A stretch of 64,000 bases of DNA from Bettongia penicillata ogilbyi (taxonomy: Eukaryota > Chordata > Mammalia > Diprotodontia > Potoroidae): positions 1,652,771 to 1,716,770 of the forward strand of contig JAJHZJ010000061.1 of NCBI GenBank assembly GCA_023548195.1, in the 5' to 3' direction. Positions 33,955-44,971 of this stretch are shown in pieces. Under the pieces are notes generated by a model, which did not search any database, was not told where the DNA came from, and saw nothing but the letters and a program-made list of their open reading frames with translations. Made by a program: the position numbers and the translations under genes. Each line of letters starts with the position of its first letter. Within the stretch, counting starts at the first letter, position 1.

Positions 33955-34155
33955 ATGTAGTTCAAAAATCCAGAGATACACAGGTTTGAAAACTGCCTTT
34001 TGACACTTGATAGTTTTGTGTCAGTAGGCAAAACACCGCCTCTTTGAACTTCAGTTTTCTTATCTGTAAAATGGACAAAATCATGCCAGTAGTATGTACC
34101 TCACAGGGTTACTATGAGAATTAAATAAGAATTAATATGTAATAATTTGATTTGG
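33955..34155 (+). repeat. MIR SINE
   Basis: 'agtagttcaaaaatccagag'-like head, then 'cttcagttttcttatctgta', 'aaatggacaaaatcatgcca', 'ctcacagggttactatgaga'. Confidence 0.7.
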
Positions 34156-34349
34156 CTGTATCCTATGCATGCTTTGAGATCATGGATGGCATAATTATTT
34201 GAATGACTTGGTTCAGATGATTCTTTGACTTTTGAAAACAAGTGTGGCATTAAGCTGGGAGATTTACATGCACTTTAGGTGTTCAGTATTACAATAATAG
34301 CAAGTGATCGAGATTTATAAGATACTTTAACATGCCCTAACTATGAGTG

Positions 34350-35585
34350 TTCCCCAAAGCTTTGTCTTTGGCCCCCCATTCTTCTCTCTCTACATTCTCT
34401 CTTGGTGACCTCATCAGCTCTTAGGAGTTTATTGTTTCTCTAAAGATGACTTTCAAATTTATATCTGTATATGTGTGTGTGCATGTATATATTATAAAAT
34501 GTGTATGTGTGTGTATACACACCCACATATGTATACACATAATTATACTGAAAAAGAAATAGATTGCCTCAGACTGTCCCCTGAGGTTCAGTCCTCATCA
34601 CCAATTGCATATCAAGCATTTCAAACTAGATGTTCGAGAGACATCTCAAACTCAGTGTGTTAAATTGAACTTATTATTTTCTATTCCAGCCTTCTCTGTT
34701 CCTGTCAAAGACAATACCATTCTTCTGGTCTCCCCAATCCATAACCTTGTTGTTATCCGGAACCTCTTCATCTCCCTCACAATCCATATCTCTTCAGTTT
34801 GCTGAGTTGTGAGGTTCTACATCTTTGGCCACACCTCCTGCACATCCAGCCCTTCGTCCCCCTGAAAACTAGAGTCCCTCAGCCACCATCTTAGTTCATA
34901 TCATTAACATTTCTTGTCTGCATTACTGCAACAGCTTTCAAATGAGTCTCCATACCTACGCTTTCTTCCCATTACAGCCTAACCTCTACACTTCCCCCAA
35001 ATGGTTTATGTACAGATTTGATTGTTGTACTTTCCTACTCAATGTGCTCTAAATGCTGCTCTCCTGCCTCGTGGATCAAATATAAACTCTTCTGTTTAAC
35101 TTTTGAATTTCTTTGCAACCTAGACCCAGCCTGTCTTTCTAACTTCTTTGCATTTTATTCCTTTCCCCACACTCTGATCCAGCCAAATGGACCTTTTTGT
35201 ACCCCCCACACAATACTCCCTGTCCCATCTTCAGTCCTTTGCATTGGCTATTTCCATGTTGATCCCTGGAATACAATCCTTCCCTATCTCTGCTTCGGAG
35301 AATACCTTCCTTCCTTCCAAAACCAGTGCAGATATGGCATTTCCCATGAAGATTTTCCTCATCCCTTCAACGTCTAGTGTCTTCCAACCACCTTGTGTAT
35401 TTTATTCATTTTACATGTATTTACAAATATTTACACACTTATGCCTTTGTAGTCTCCCCATTTAGAGCATGAGATAAATTCTTGTGAATAGGGATTATTT
35501 CATTCATTGCATTTGTATTGCCAGTGCCAAGCACAGTGCCCTCACAAAGTTAATAACTTAATAAGAGTTGATTGATTTAATTGAC
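34350..35585 (+). mobile_element. L2 LINE, 1.2-kb 3' portion
   Basis: A long collinear L2 copy. It begins in the end of the reverse transcriptase, where 'gatgactttcaaatttatat' reads DDFQIYI, a relic of the YADD region. It then passes through the C-terminal ORF2 sequence ('cattactgcaacagctttca', 'gatttgattgttgtactttc', 'cctttgcattggctatttcc') into the 3' UTR. The end is 'gccaagcacagtgccctcac', 'taataagagttgattgattt'. A (GT/AT) microsatellite interrupts it at about 34467-34545. The frames of 66-119 codons inside are L2 coding relics. Confidence 0.85.
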
Positions 35586-35594
35586 TCCTTGGAA

Positions 35595-35680
35595 AAAAAT
35601 CATAGAATTTCTAGCTCTAAAACTGAAAGGGACTCAAGAGGATGCCCAATCTAATCCCCTTCATTAAAATTATGAAATTA
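35595..35680 (-). repeat. Ther1/MIR3 SINE fragment
   Basis: Antisense: 'aatcatagaatttctagctc', 'aaactgaaagggactcaaga', 'ggatgcccaatctaatcccc'. Confidence 0.65.
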
Positions 35681-35754
35681 ACAAATCTGAACATTTCCTT
35701 ATACAAAGAACAGAAGGTAAAAAGCATTCTATAAACAGTAAATGTTTGTCTGTC

Positions 35755-35880
35755 TATACACACACACACACATATATGTAATAATTATTATCATGATTAC
35801 AAAATAGTCTCATGTTTGGATTATTTAGACCAGTTTTGGAAATTTTAAGATATATATACATATGTACACATATGTATACA
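35755..35880. repeat. CA/TA simple-repeat patches
   Basis: (AC)n at 35758-35772 and alternating 'tatatatacatatgtacaca' at 35850-35880. Confidence 0.7.
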
Positions 35881-36116
35881 ATTCTGTAAGTCAAGCACTG
35901 CAGTTTATTTAACATGCATATTTCTCCTAGCCTTTTAAACATTCCTTTTGAGGAGTAAAAGGAGAGTTATTGATCCATGGGTCTGCCTTTTCACTTCTTA
36001 GCCAGACTCTACCCTTTCATTCACCAAGCTGACTCCATTCAGTAAAGAAGAAGAAAGGAGCGAATGTGCAAATTTTGTCATTTTTTTTTTTAGTCGAAGT
36101 AAAGCAGATAGATATT

Positions 36117-36235
36117 CTCATCAGAATGTGAGCTCTTGAGGACATGAATTCTTTTTTGCCTTTCCTTAAATACCTGGTGTACAGCACAGTGTCTGCCTGT
36201 CACATTGTAATGCTTAAATACTTGCTAATTGATAT
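36117..36235 (+). repeat. L2 LINE 3' end
   Basis: 'tcagaatgtgagctcttgag', 'gacatgaattcttttttgcc', 'acagcacagtgtctgcctgt', 'aaatacttgctaattgat'. Confidence 0.75.
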
Positions 36236-36418
36236 CCCATGAACTGTAAGAAGAAAGTATGTTAATTGACTCCTTATAATTCTGTGATTATCGGTATGGC
36301 TTTGTCTTGCTGGAAGATGACCTAGAAGAGTTCTATTTTAATCAACTTTATACAAAATAACATTTCCAGACTGGTTATGGATGTTTGTCTGTGTTGTATA
36401 ACTGTTATCAATGAAGTC

Positions 36419-36440
36419 TTTTTTTTTTTTTTTTTTTTTT
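36419..36440. repeat. T22 homopolymer
   Basis: 22 consecutive T. It could be the A-tail of an antisense retroposed sequence, but no body is recognised downstream. Confidence 0.9.
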
Positions 36441-37139
36441 AACAAACTGGTTTGTTTTTCCAGGGAAAAAAATTAATTCTAGAAACTTTTGTTTTCTAAA
36501 TAAATTTAGCAGTGACTCCTTGGACTAAATATTCTAGAATGTTGAATAAAAGAAGAATATGAATTTACTCACCATCTTAAAATAATGTTTTAAAAATGTT
36601 TCTTGAATTATGAGAGAATTTTAAAGTTGTTACAAAAGTCCATATATTTTGTTTTTAAAAGTTTTTTGATTCCTATCATTTTAAAACCTTAGTCATTTCT
36701 TTTTACCCCCATTGACACCTCTCTTATAAAAACAAACAGACACATTTAAGGAAAACCATGGTAACTATCTCTGGCAGTATATTATAATATCTGTAGTAAA
36801 TACCCCATCAAGTTAATGTGTTTTTAGATTGAGCATAAACGTATCACATATTGAAAAGTAGACATTACTACTAAAAACTTGAAGTGTCATCCCAAAGTAT
36901 GTCTGTATGGAGAACTGTACCTGATTAGTGCACAGGAAAACAGATGAGGAGCTTAATAAAATTAACCACTGAATGGAGCTACGTGATGAGATGAGTGAAC
37001 CTTCTGAAGTAAACTTCTGTGGGACTATTTTAGAACATCAGCTAAAAGGAAAGAACTCTATATATCGTATGTCTCTTATTTTTTAAGTTCTAATGAATTT
37101 TAAATTAAATATGAATAATTTGTGTATAATTAGATGCAT
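36441..37139. other. no recognised feature
   Basis: AT-rich; no repeat family, exon or RNA gene recognised. Confidence 0.4.
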
Positions 37140-37300
37140 AATTGTGGACTTGTAGTCATTTAACCTTTTTGAGTTTATTTCCTCATCTGTAAAATTGGAA
37201 TAGTAAGAACCCTGTCTGTATCACAGAGTTTTTGGTGAAGATAAATAGATCGTTCCTATAAAAGGACTTTAGAAGTTGCACAGAGTAATACAAATATTCT
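37140..37300 (+). repeat. MIR SINE
   Basis: 'cttgtagtcatttaaccttt', 'tttcctcatctgtaaaattg', 'atcacagagtttttggtgaa', 'aaaaggactttagaagttgc'. Confidence 0.7.
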
Positions 37301-37334
37301 CATTGTTTTTATACCAAAACTAAAGATATGAGAT

Positions 37335-37580
37335 AGATAGATGATACAGTGTGTAGGGTACTGGACCTGGAGTTAGGAAGACCTGAGTTCAAATCCAGCC
37401 TTACATGCTTACTAGATGTGTGACCCTGGGGAAATCTGTGTGTCTCAGTTTCTTTACCTGGAAAAAGAGGATAAGAATAGCACCTACCTCCAGCATTATA
37501 GTGTGGATCAAATGAGATAATTGTAAAGCCCTTAGCAGGCCTTAAAGTGTTATATGAACACTTGCTATTATTAATATTGT
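37335..37580 (+). repeat. Ther1/MIR-type SINE, well preserved
   Basis: 'ggtactggacctggagttag', 'gaagacctgagttcaaatcc', 'actagatgtgtgaccctggg', 'agcacctacctccagcatta', 'gatcaaatgagataattgta', 'aagcccttagcaggccttaa'. Confidence 0.85.
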
Positions 37581-38513
37581 TGAAAATTATTTCTATTCAC
37601 CAACATGAGATATTTCAAACAGCAATAGCATTTTTTTTTGTCTCAGATTTTGGGAAAATTGAAATTGGGGCTTTATTTTATTGAGTCAGATTCCTTTTGG
37701 GTCTGATGATTGGGATTTGGTGTTTGTGTATATACCAACCATAACTATGTAACAATAAACAAGAGATTTTACCCAGAAAATTGACAGAAGATTTTAATAT
37801 GAAAATGATTTTTAAAAATATTTGCCATTCTGAGTTGTCGCTAGGAGAAAGCAACACTAAGGGAAAGAAATCACTGATGTTCACACATTTAGGAAAGTGT
37901 GAATTTTATTTACAAATTTTACTTTTTATACTAAGGGACAGATGCTACTTTTTGGAAGAATAAATCACTTAAGCCAAAATTGTCAGAAGAACTCTATATA
38001 GACTCTTATGGCAGAAGAAATTCTACCAGATTATGCCCTTTGATTTTCACAGGTTTTTGTTCTGAGAATCTGGCAGTGGGTTGCAGTTTCACACTTCAAA
38101 AATATGTGGCTGGCCAAGAGTTATATCTGGGTTTTTATTCAAGCCTATAATCCTTTGAGATACTGTTTGTTCCAAAATCAACTCCCTGGTCATTTTTTAC
38201 TTGAAATGTGATCAATCTATTTGAAGTGAGGCACATTTTCAACTGAAAGCTGTTATCTAAACAAATTTAAATTCACTAAGAAAAGCTGAAGTGCCAGTAG
38301 ATCACTTGAAAAATGATCAGAGTTATATGAGAATGTGGAAATTGTTCAATGTGATCAATAGGCTTTATTAATGGAATGTTGTATACATACAATAAATTCT
38401 GTAAAAATTAATTATATATAAACCCTGACCTTCAGGAAACTGCATTCTAAAACAGATTGTAGTGTTTTCAGATATATTTATAGACAGGCTTATATTGGTA
38501 TTTAAAATTTATT
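37581..38513. other. no recognised feature
   Basis: About 0.9 kb AT-rich, unassigned. Short frames near 37678-37963 on both strands are not supported. Confidence 0.4.
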
Positions 38514-38560
38514 TTACATATATGTATTTATGTATATGTACATATATGTATATGTACGTA

Positions 38561-38590
<30 letters not shown>
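38514..38590. repeat. TATG/TG/TA microsatellite
   Basis: Alternating purine-pyrimidine run of TATG, GTAC, TG and TA units. Confidence 0.85.
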
Positions 38591-38592
<2 letters not shown>

Positions 38593-38634
38593 ATAAATAG
38601 ACCATATAAGTGGAACTCTTCCCTGAAATACATA

Positions 38635-38810
38635 GAATCATAGCATCATAGAGTTGGGACATCAGATTATCTCTATCAGTCTCTGCCTGGGCAAGAATCT
38701 CTTTTTTAAAACCCATTCAGCAGTTATGACTTCTAGTGAGAGACAGACTGCCCGCTACCTCTACTTGTAACTTGATGTACCTTTGGACAGATTTTTTTCT
38801 TATTTTGCTC
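38635..38810 (-). repeat. L3/CR1 LINE fragment, diverged
   Basis: Antisense L3-like: 'catagaatcatagcatcata', 'gggcaagaatctctttttta', 'acttctagtgagagacagac', 'tacctttggacagattt'. Confidence 0.5.
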
Positions 38811-39744
38811 AAGCAAGAGCAGTTTCAAGTGTATTACTTATCCAAGTATGTTACTTACTTATGAACAGATGTGAGAAAGAGTCCAGAGTTAGGTGTTGGT
38901 AGAAATGGAAAGAGCATTCAAAATGGGTGCTATAAGAGAGATGATTTAGTAAAGACTGTTGTGGGGTGGGGGGCCTTAAGGAAAGGGAAGATGGAATTCG
39001 AATTAATAAGCCTTCCTTTAAGTTAGCATTGAGAAGGGATAGGGGAGGGGACAGCAGAAATAGGGCCATCAAAAGTTCAGAGGTGGGAAATTTTTAAGAT
39101 CTGCTGTGGAATAGAGAATAACTTGGAGTCTAAAGAATAAGATAGCTTATGAAAAAGGGAGTCAAGTCTGGAGAGATGGGTGGAAGATAGCCAATGCAAG
39201 TTAAGGAGTCATAGGCACTTAGGAGTCATGGGAGATTTTAAAACTGTATGTGATGAAAGAGGGTCTCTAGGAGTTGGCTTATACCACAGAAGATAATAAG
39301 GACCTCACCTTCTAGGTAGTGACAGTAGAACTGGAAAGGAAGGGTAGAATGAAAGGATTATGAAAAATGTTGAGTCTTATTAATTGTTTGGATAAAGGGA
39401 AGATGGGGGATAAAAAAGGAAAATCAAATGCACTAATTTGAGCTTGGATAACTAAGGAACTCATGGCGCAACAATCAGAACAGGAAGTTAGGAGTGTGAG
39501 GCTATCAAGTATTAATTGAGATTCATACCTCATATCTTCCCTTAGGAGTAGGTGGAAGGAAAAGGCATAATCAATCAACATGCCAGGCATTGTGGTCAGG
39601 GAGGATGGATATCAACAATATTGGTCTAGCAAGAGGCAATCCATTGATAACCAGCTACAGCTTATAATTAGACCATTCTAGAACTTGATTGACAGTGAGG
39701 TGAGTAATACTGGTCCCTCCTGGTCATCTCATGATTTCAGTTTC
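38811..39744. other. purine-rich unassigned stretch
   Basis: Purine-rich text resembling decayed antisense L2, including 'aatcaatcaacatgccaggc' near 39568, but I cannot align it confidently. Frames of 73 and 92 codons on the minus strand are low-complexity and unsupported. Confidence 0.35.
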
Positions 39745-39930
39745 ACCTATTGAGGCCTCTGGTGCCTCTCCATCCACTTCTCCCAACCAAAGTTATGGGA
39801 TATGTATTATTCCTTTAATTTGGAACATTGTTTACTACCCTTTTCTTTTTACCTCTTCAAGTCCTGCTCATCCTTTTAAGGTTCTTGCCTTTGCATATTT
39901 TTATGGACCTACTGTTCCAATTCATACAGC
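39745..39930 (+). repeat. L2 LINE fragment
   Basis: Sense L2: 'cctttaatttggaacattgt', 'ctcttcaagtcctgctcatc', 'cttttaaggttcttgccttt'. Confidence 0.6.
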
Positions 39931-39984
39931 TCTTTGAAGAGTCAACATTTTAATATATATAATTATCTGAAGTTCCATCTAATT

Positions 39985-40765
39985 ATATACACTAAGCATT
40001 TATTGTCTTTTTAGTCAGCAAGGCATTTTGTAAGGTGCTGGGCTTACATATAAAGGAGGAAAAACAGTTGCTACCTTCAACAGGCTTATATTCTGGTTGA
40101 TGGTTATCTTTCATTCTCAGAGAGGACCAAGATCACATCACTATGTTGGAGTCAAGGACAGTGTGTCCAGCTGTAACTGATTAGACCCAGCACAAACTCA
40201 GAAGGCTCTACCACAGGTTGGGCACAACTGGTCCCCATGAACATTTGGAGTGGAGATGTCTCTAAACTTGTGCATCTTACATTTCTTTTGAACCACTGCA
40301 GTTCTGCTTTGTTCATAGAGCACAGCATCTTCTTTGATACAGGCATGCTATGCTGGGCTGGCCTTTGCCAGTGTCTCCCATGTCATGTAACCAATTCCAA
40401 AGTTCTTCAAAGTTGAACGAGGGGAAGAGGAGATACAAAATATCATCATATAAATTCCTACTTGAGAATTTCAGAGAACAGCCATGACTGAGGGGATCAG
40501 CAGAGTCTTCTTATAAGAAAGGACATGTGGTCTATAACTTGAAGGAATCTGGGGATTTTGAGGGGCAGAGTTAGGAAGATCATTCATTGCAGATACAATG
40601 CAAAGGGAAGAAGTGGAGGATAGAAATCTGTGTTTAGGGAACGGCAATAGACTATTTTGATTGGAACATAAAGTATGTAAAGAAGAGTAACGAGCATTAA
40701 GCCTGGAAAAGTTGAACGGGGGAGTGACATGGTCAGACTTGTGCATTAGGGAGATTATTTTGGCA
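39985..40765 (-). repeat. L2 LINE, split by another repeat
   Basis: Antisense L2 3' end at 39985-40105 ('actaagcatttattgtcttt', 'aggtgctgggcttacatata', 'gctaccttcaacaggcttat'). L2 ORF2-side sequence follows at 40405-40765 ('aggacatgtggtctataact', 'gggggagtgacatggtcaga', 'gattattttggcagctga'). The gap holds an unrelated repeat. Confidence 0.7.
40108..40404 (+). repeat. unclassified interspersed repeat inside L2
   Basis: Begins 'ttatctttcattctcagaga', 'ggaccaagatcacatcacta'. I recall repeats with a 'tccttcattctcgaagagga' start in marsupial genomes, but I cannot name the family with confidence. A short relative begins at 23430. Strand is assumed from that start. Confidence 0.5.
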
Positions 40766-40904
40766 GCTGAACAAATGAATAATTGAATAAAGATAGACTA
40801 GAAGCTGGACAGCTAAAAAATGTTATAGAAGTGCTGGTGAGAGGCACTTCCGTTATATTTCTGTAGCTTAATACTAAATTATCCTTTAATGCTTTCATGG
40901 GCTT

Positions 40905-41030
40905 ATCTTTACTTTTCAACTAGAGTCTAGACTCTAGTCTAGTCCTTGAAGTCAGTGTCTCTGGCTCAAGCTTCGTTCGCGTAACCCAGAACTTGGCATC
41001 TGGAAGGTCTCAGTAAATACGTGTTTGATT
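40905..41030 (+). repeat. L2 LINE 3' end
   Basis: 'cagaacttggcatctggaag', 'gtctcagtaaatacgtgttt' follow L2 3' order. A 20-bp perfect palindrome (40919-40938) lies inside. Confidence 0.55.
40919..40938. repeat. 20-bp perfect palindrome
   Basis: ACTAGAGTCTAGACTCTAGT reads the same on both strands. Confidence 0.9.
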
Positions 41031-41164
41031 CTTAAGCCTTCTCTTGAGGTTGGGACAGAATCATATTTGAGGAACGTTTTTATTATTAAATTGTTTAGCA
41101 AAGGTGGGAGCCTGATGTTTGTATTCATATTTGATTGGTTATTCATCATCGTCAAAAGAGGTAA

Positions 41165-41340
41165 CAAGTCAGTCAATCAGTGATCATTTATTAAGCATTT
41201 ACTAAGTGCCCTGCTAAGTGCCAAGTGCTGGGAGTAGAAACACAAACAGAACAGTTCTTGCCCTCAAGGATCTTAATTCTAATTGGGGAAGACAATACAT
41301 TGAAAGAGAACTGAAAAGTGGAGGTAGTAGAAGGTATCTT
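41165..41340 (-). repeat. L2 LINE 3' end
   Basis: 'tcagtgatcatttattaagc', 'gctaagtgccaagtgctggg', 'agttcttgccctcaaggatc', 'ttaattctaattggggaaga'. Confidence 0.85.
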
Positions 41341-41439
41341 CAGTATCCAAATAGGGGCTGAACTTTCAGTTTCAGTATATAGTAAGCGGTAATCATAATA
41401 GGCCCGATCTGTTACTCACTTGTGTGGATAGTAATTAAA

Positions 41440-41665
41440 ATCGCTATCATGTATATAGTTCCTTCAGGGTTTTATAAACAGTATCTCATTTGATCCTCAC
41501 AGCAATCCTGGGAGATAGGTACTATCATCTTCCCCACTTTACAGTTGGAGAAATTGAATCAAACTGAAGTTAAGTGAGTTGCCCAAGGTTACTCAGCTAG
41601 TGTCTTGAGTCTAGATTTGAACTTGGATCTTCCTGACTCAAAGTCCAGTGCACCACCTATATTAA
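41440..41665 (-). repeat. MIR/Ther1 SINE, near full length
   Basis: Antisense: 'cagtatctcatttgatcctc', 'acagcaatcctgggagatag', 'cccactttacagttggagaa', 'gcccaaggttactcagctag', 'tgactcaaagtccagtgcac'. Confidence 0.85.
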
Positions 41666-42029
41666 TAGGACCTCAGATTGTGATGTGGGCCACCCTCAAA
41701 GCAAAGAAATAGTAGATATGGAATCATATCTATGGCACAACAAGGACTTCATCAGACTACGCCATGTGATTTCTAAGAAACAAATGTATGACTGATTTTT
41801 CGGTGACCAAGACAAAGATGCAACCTCTCTTGAATTCTAATTCATTATCACTTCCATGTTCTTCCACAGTGTGAAAGGGATTCTTGCCAAAAGTTGTCAT
41901 TCCAGAATTTCAAGGTTTTTGCTCATTTAATCATCATGCTTTTTTCTTTTTTTTTTTGGCCTGTGATTTCATTAGTGTGTGGAGACTCCATCTATTGATA
42001 CAGACAGTTCATTAGTTAGTTCATAACTT
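41666..42029. other. no recognised feature
   Basis: Nothing recognised. Confidence 0.35.
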
Positions 42030-42160
42030 CTTGAGAAATTGAGAATTTTAGTGACTTGTCCAGGCTCATTCAGCTAGAATGTGTCAGAAGCAAGATTTGA
42101 ACACTGATGGTCCGTATTGTGAAGTCAACACTTTATTTCATCACACTGCCCCTTGCAGTC
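42030..42160 (-). repeat. MIR SINE fragment
   Basis: Antisense: 'tagtgacttgtccaggctca', 'gcaagatttgaacactgatg', 'atttcatcacactgcccc'. Confidence 0.65.
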
Positions 42161-42214
42161 AAAAACTAGTAGTATAATAATGTATTTGTATGTGTGAAAA
42201 GATGAAGGTCTATA

Positions 42215-42290
42215 TTTAAATCCCTAGCACATAGCACAGTACTTGGCACATAGTAGACTTCTAATAAATCCCTGTTGACTGACTGAATAG
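42215..42290 (+). repeat. L2 LINE 3' end
   Basis: 'cctagcacatagcacagtac', 'ttggcacatagtagacttct', 'aataaatccctgttgactga'. Confidence 0.85.
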
Positions 42291-42329
42291 CAATTTATAG
42301 TTTTGAAAGTGTCTTCTTGTACATTCGTT

Positions 42330-42465
42330 GTCTTTGCCACTTTACCCTCTGAGGTGGGCGGGGCAGACTATTTTACAGCTGAGAAATTAAGGCTCTAGGA
42401 GATTGTTACCCACGGTCACATTGGTAGGAACTGGGAGAGCTAAGAGTCGAAGGGAGATGTTGTAC
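42330..42465 (-). repeat. MIR SINE fragment
   Basis: Antisense: 'tttacagctgagaaattaag', 'ttacccacggtcacattggt', 'aggaactgggagagctaaga'. Confidence 0.6.
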
Positions 42466-42940
42466 ATCCTAGTCCAGATCTTTCCTTGACAGTGGAGGTC
42501 ATGTGAGGGGGATTAAAAAACCCCAATAACAAACCTTTATGTTTATTTGAATAAATGCCATTTCAAGTAAGTCATCTCAAGCTCATAGACTTGTTCTGAA
42601 TAGAAATCAAAGCTGAATCTAAAATTGAAGAAAAATACCTTGTGCTCACAATTGAAAAACAGGTGCACGTGCTCCTCCTTCCATCCCCTTCTGTTGTCCT
42701 CATGTGTTTCTTTCATTTCAAGGAAATGTTTTGTACGCTGTAATTTCCCCATGAATCCTGTTATTTACATGGAATGCATGGTTCTTATTAGTGGTCTCTC
42801 ACTTATTAGGCTGTCAGATGCTGTCTTAGGGAAAATGCAAAAGTAATACAAGGTATTTCTTCAAGATTATCAGACTTGGAAAATAATAACAGCTATCAGT
42901 GCACACAGAGCTTCTTACATGGTCAAATCTGCCTTCCAGG
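42466..42940. other. no recognised feature
   Basis: Frames of 69-73 codons on opposite strands overlap; neither is supported. Confidence 0.35.
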
Positions 42941-43022
42941 AGAAATGATGAGAGAGAGAGAGCACGACTAATAGGGGCAGGGGAGGAGCAGGAGAAAGGA
43001 AGAGAGAGGAAGGAGAAAAAGA
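42941..43022. repeat. purine-rich (GA) tract
   Basis: About 80 bp dominated by G and A with (GA)7. Confidence 0.75.
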
Positions 43023-43074
43023 TTATAAATTAGAGAATTAGCAAGCTGTGAGCTATGCATGCATGGACGTGCAG

Positions 43075-43265
43075 CACAGCGCTGGGTAACTGGTATGGTC
43101 TAAGTGCTTATTTACTGACTGAATTATTATTGATTTTGAATTAAAACTACATTCAATGCTTACCAGGTATAAAGTTCTGTTTTAGGAGTTGGGAAACATA
43201 AAAACAAAACAGTTCCTTCCATCAGTGAGCATTGCGTCCTTTTGGGAGAGGGAGATGTAGGGTAG
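43075..43265. repeat. two L2 LINE ends in opposite orientation
   Basis: A sense end at 43075-43130 ('aagtgcttatttactgactg'). It is followed by an antisense end at 43150-43265 ('acattcaatgcttaccaggt', 'ggagttgggaaacataaaaa', 'cagttccttccatcagtgag'). Confidence 0.55.
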
Positions 43266-43304
43266 AACTCGGGGTCAGGCGTGCTAGGCTGCATTGTATA
43301 TTTC

Positions 43305-43515
43305 ACAGGGTCATAGATATAGACCCGTACAATAGAATGGCCCCCACAGGACATCATGGCGAACACCCTCATTTTTCAGATGAGTAATCCAAGCTCCAGG
43401 GATGTTGTGATTTGCTCAGGTTCACGCAGGCAGTAGACATTAGAGTCAGTATTTGAACTTAGGTCTTCACATTCACGTGTCAGTATTTTCCCCACTTTAT
43501 CACACTGACTTCTCG
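43305..43515 (-). repeat. Ther1/MIR3 SINE
   Basis: Antisense: 'gggtcatagatatagacccg', 'aacaccctcatttttcagat', 'gcaggcagtagacattagag', 'tatttgaacttaggtcttca'. Confidence 0.65.
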
Positions 43516-43783
43516 AGGAATTAGACTTATTTTATTTGACTCTGTGGGGCAGCAGCAGGAACATTGGCAGGAGGTACAAAGAGAAACATTTTGATAGGGT
43601 GTCAGAAAAATCTTCCACAGTTAAAGCTTTCCCATAGGCTTGGGTATGAAGGGGAAGGGGTGCACTGCCTCAGCCAGTTGTTTGTTCTTTCTTAAAAATT
43701 TTCAGGCAGCAGTTGCATCGCCATTTATCAGGCATGTTATCATGGGGATTCCTTTAGGAAATGAACTGACCTACTTTGCCACA
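43516..43783. other. no recognised feature
   Basis: Nothing recognised. Confidence 0.35.
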
Positions 43784-44028
43784 GTGGGTGGAGTGACTGT
43801 GGAGTCTGGAGTTAGAAAGACTCCTCTTCTTAAATTCAAATCTGACTTTGGACATTTATTAGCTGTGTGACCCTAGGCAAGTCATTTAACCCTGTTGCCT
43901 TAGTTTCTCATCTGTAAAATGAACTGGAGGAGGAAAAGGCAAATCGCTCCAGCTTCTTTGCCAAAAAAACCCCTAAAACTCACAAAAGGGGTCATGAAGA
44001 GTCAGACACAATTGAAAGACAACAAAAA
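43784..44028 (+). repeat. Mar1/WSINE-type SINE
   Basis: 'gtggagtctggagttagaaa', 'agctgtgtgaccctaggcaa', 'ctcatctgtaaaatgaactg', 'aggggtcatgaagagtcaga', 'cacaattgaaagacaacaaa'. Full length. The 76-codon frame ending at 43870 runs into it and is not a gene. Confidence 0.9.
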
Positions 44029-44728
44029 TGTCTCTACAAAGTGGTGTGATGTAATTTTTCTTGATTTGTAGGATAATATTCTATTTAATTGTTTTTTAAT
44101 TAATGTAAATTTAATTAAATTAATGTAAATTTATTCTCTGTCTCACTCTATTGGAAAAAAGTAATATAATAAAACCCTCTTTACAAATATGCATAGTCAA
44201 ACCAAAGAATATTACCACATTGATGATACCCAAAAAAAGTCTCAGTCTTCACCCTGAGTCCACTACCTCTCTATCAGAAGGTGGTGGTCTGCTTTATCAC
44301 TGGTTCTCTGAAGTCATGGTTGGTCATTGTGTTGAGAAGAAGAGAAGCCCATCAACAAAAAGGATTCAAAACAGATTTCAACAATATGGCACCTAAATGA
44401 ATTTGAAGGAAATGGTGGATTCTTTAAGTTGAAGTGAAAATGGTAGAGTGCACACCCAGAGATGGGAAACCCTCTGTGCACAAAAGATGGACTGTCACAT
44501 TCAAGAAACTGCTAATTAGATGGTTTGTCTGTAAGGAGAATGCTCGAAGAGCTCTAATATGAAGTAATCCTGGAAAGGCAAGTAGGAGCCATTGCATGAA
44601 GGGTGGTAGCACCATGCTGACATTTACGATTTACCACCCTATTTTGTAGATGTTCACTAACCCATGCTAAAGGACTCTGAGTTAGTCATGATATAACAAG
44701 GGTGAGGGGCTCTCTCTAGTTTCTTTTT
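44029..44728. other. unassigned stretch with a short direct repeat
   Basis: 'ttaatgtaaattta' occurs twice in tandem at 44101-44132. The 81-codon frame at 44151-44396 and its minus neighbour are unsupported. No known repeat recognised. Confidence 0.4.
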
Positions 44729-44971
44729 GTTGTGGTTCAATAGTTTTTCAGTCATGATCCCATTAGGGATTTTCTTGGTAAAGATACTAGAGTAGTTTGC
44801 CATTTCTGTCTCCAGCTCATTTTACATGTGAGGATGCTGAGGCAAACAGGATTAAGTGACTTGCCCAGGATCACCCAGCTAGTAAGTGTCTGAGGTTAGA
44901 CTTGGACTTAGGAAGATGAATCTTCCTGACTCCAGGTCCAGCGCCCTATCCAGTGCACCATGTAGCTGCCC
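44729..44971 (-). repeat. Mar1/WSINE-type SINE
   Basis: Antisense full length: 'tcagtcatgatcccattagg', 'gattttcttggtaaagatac', 'ctccagctcattttacatgt', 'tgcccaggatcacccagcta', ending 'accatgtagctgccc'. Confidence 0.9.

Noticed and set aside
35018..35465. 119- and 92-codon overlapping plus-strand frames
   Set aside because: They lie wholly inside the long L2 copy and read its 3' sequence in two frames.
36419..36440. Poly(A) tail of an antisense processed pseudogene
   Set aside because: No coding or transcript-like body or target-site duplication could be recognised next to the T22 run.
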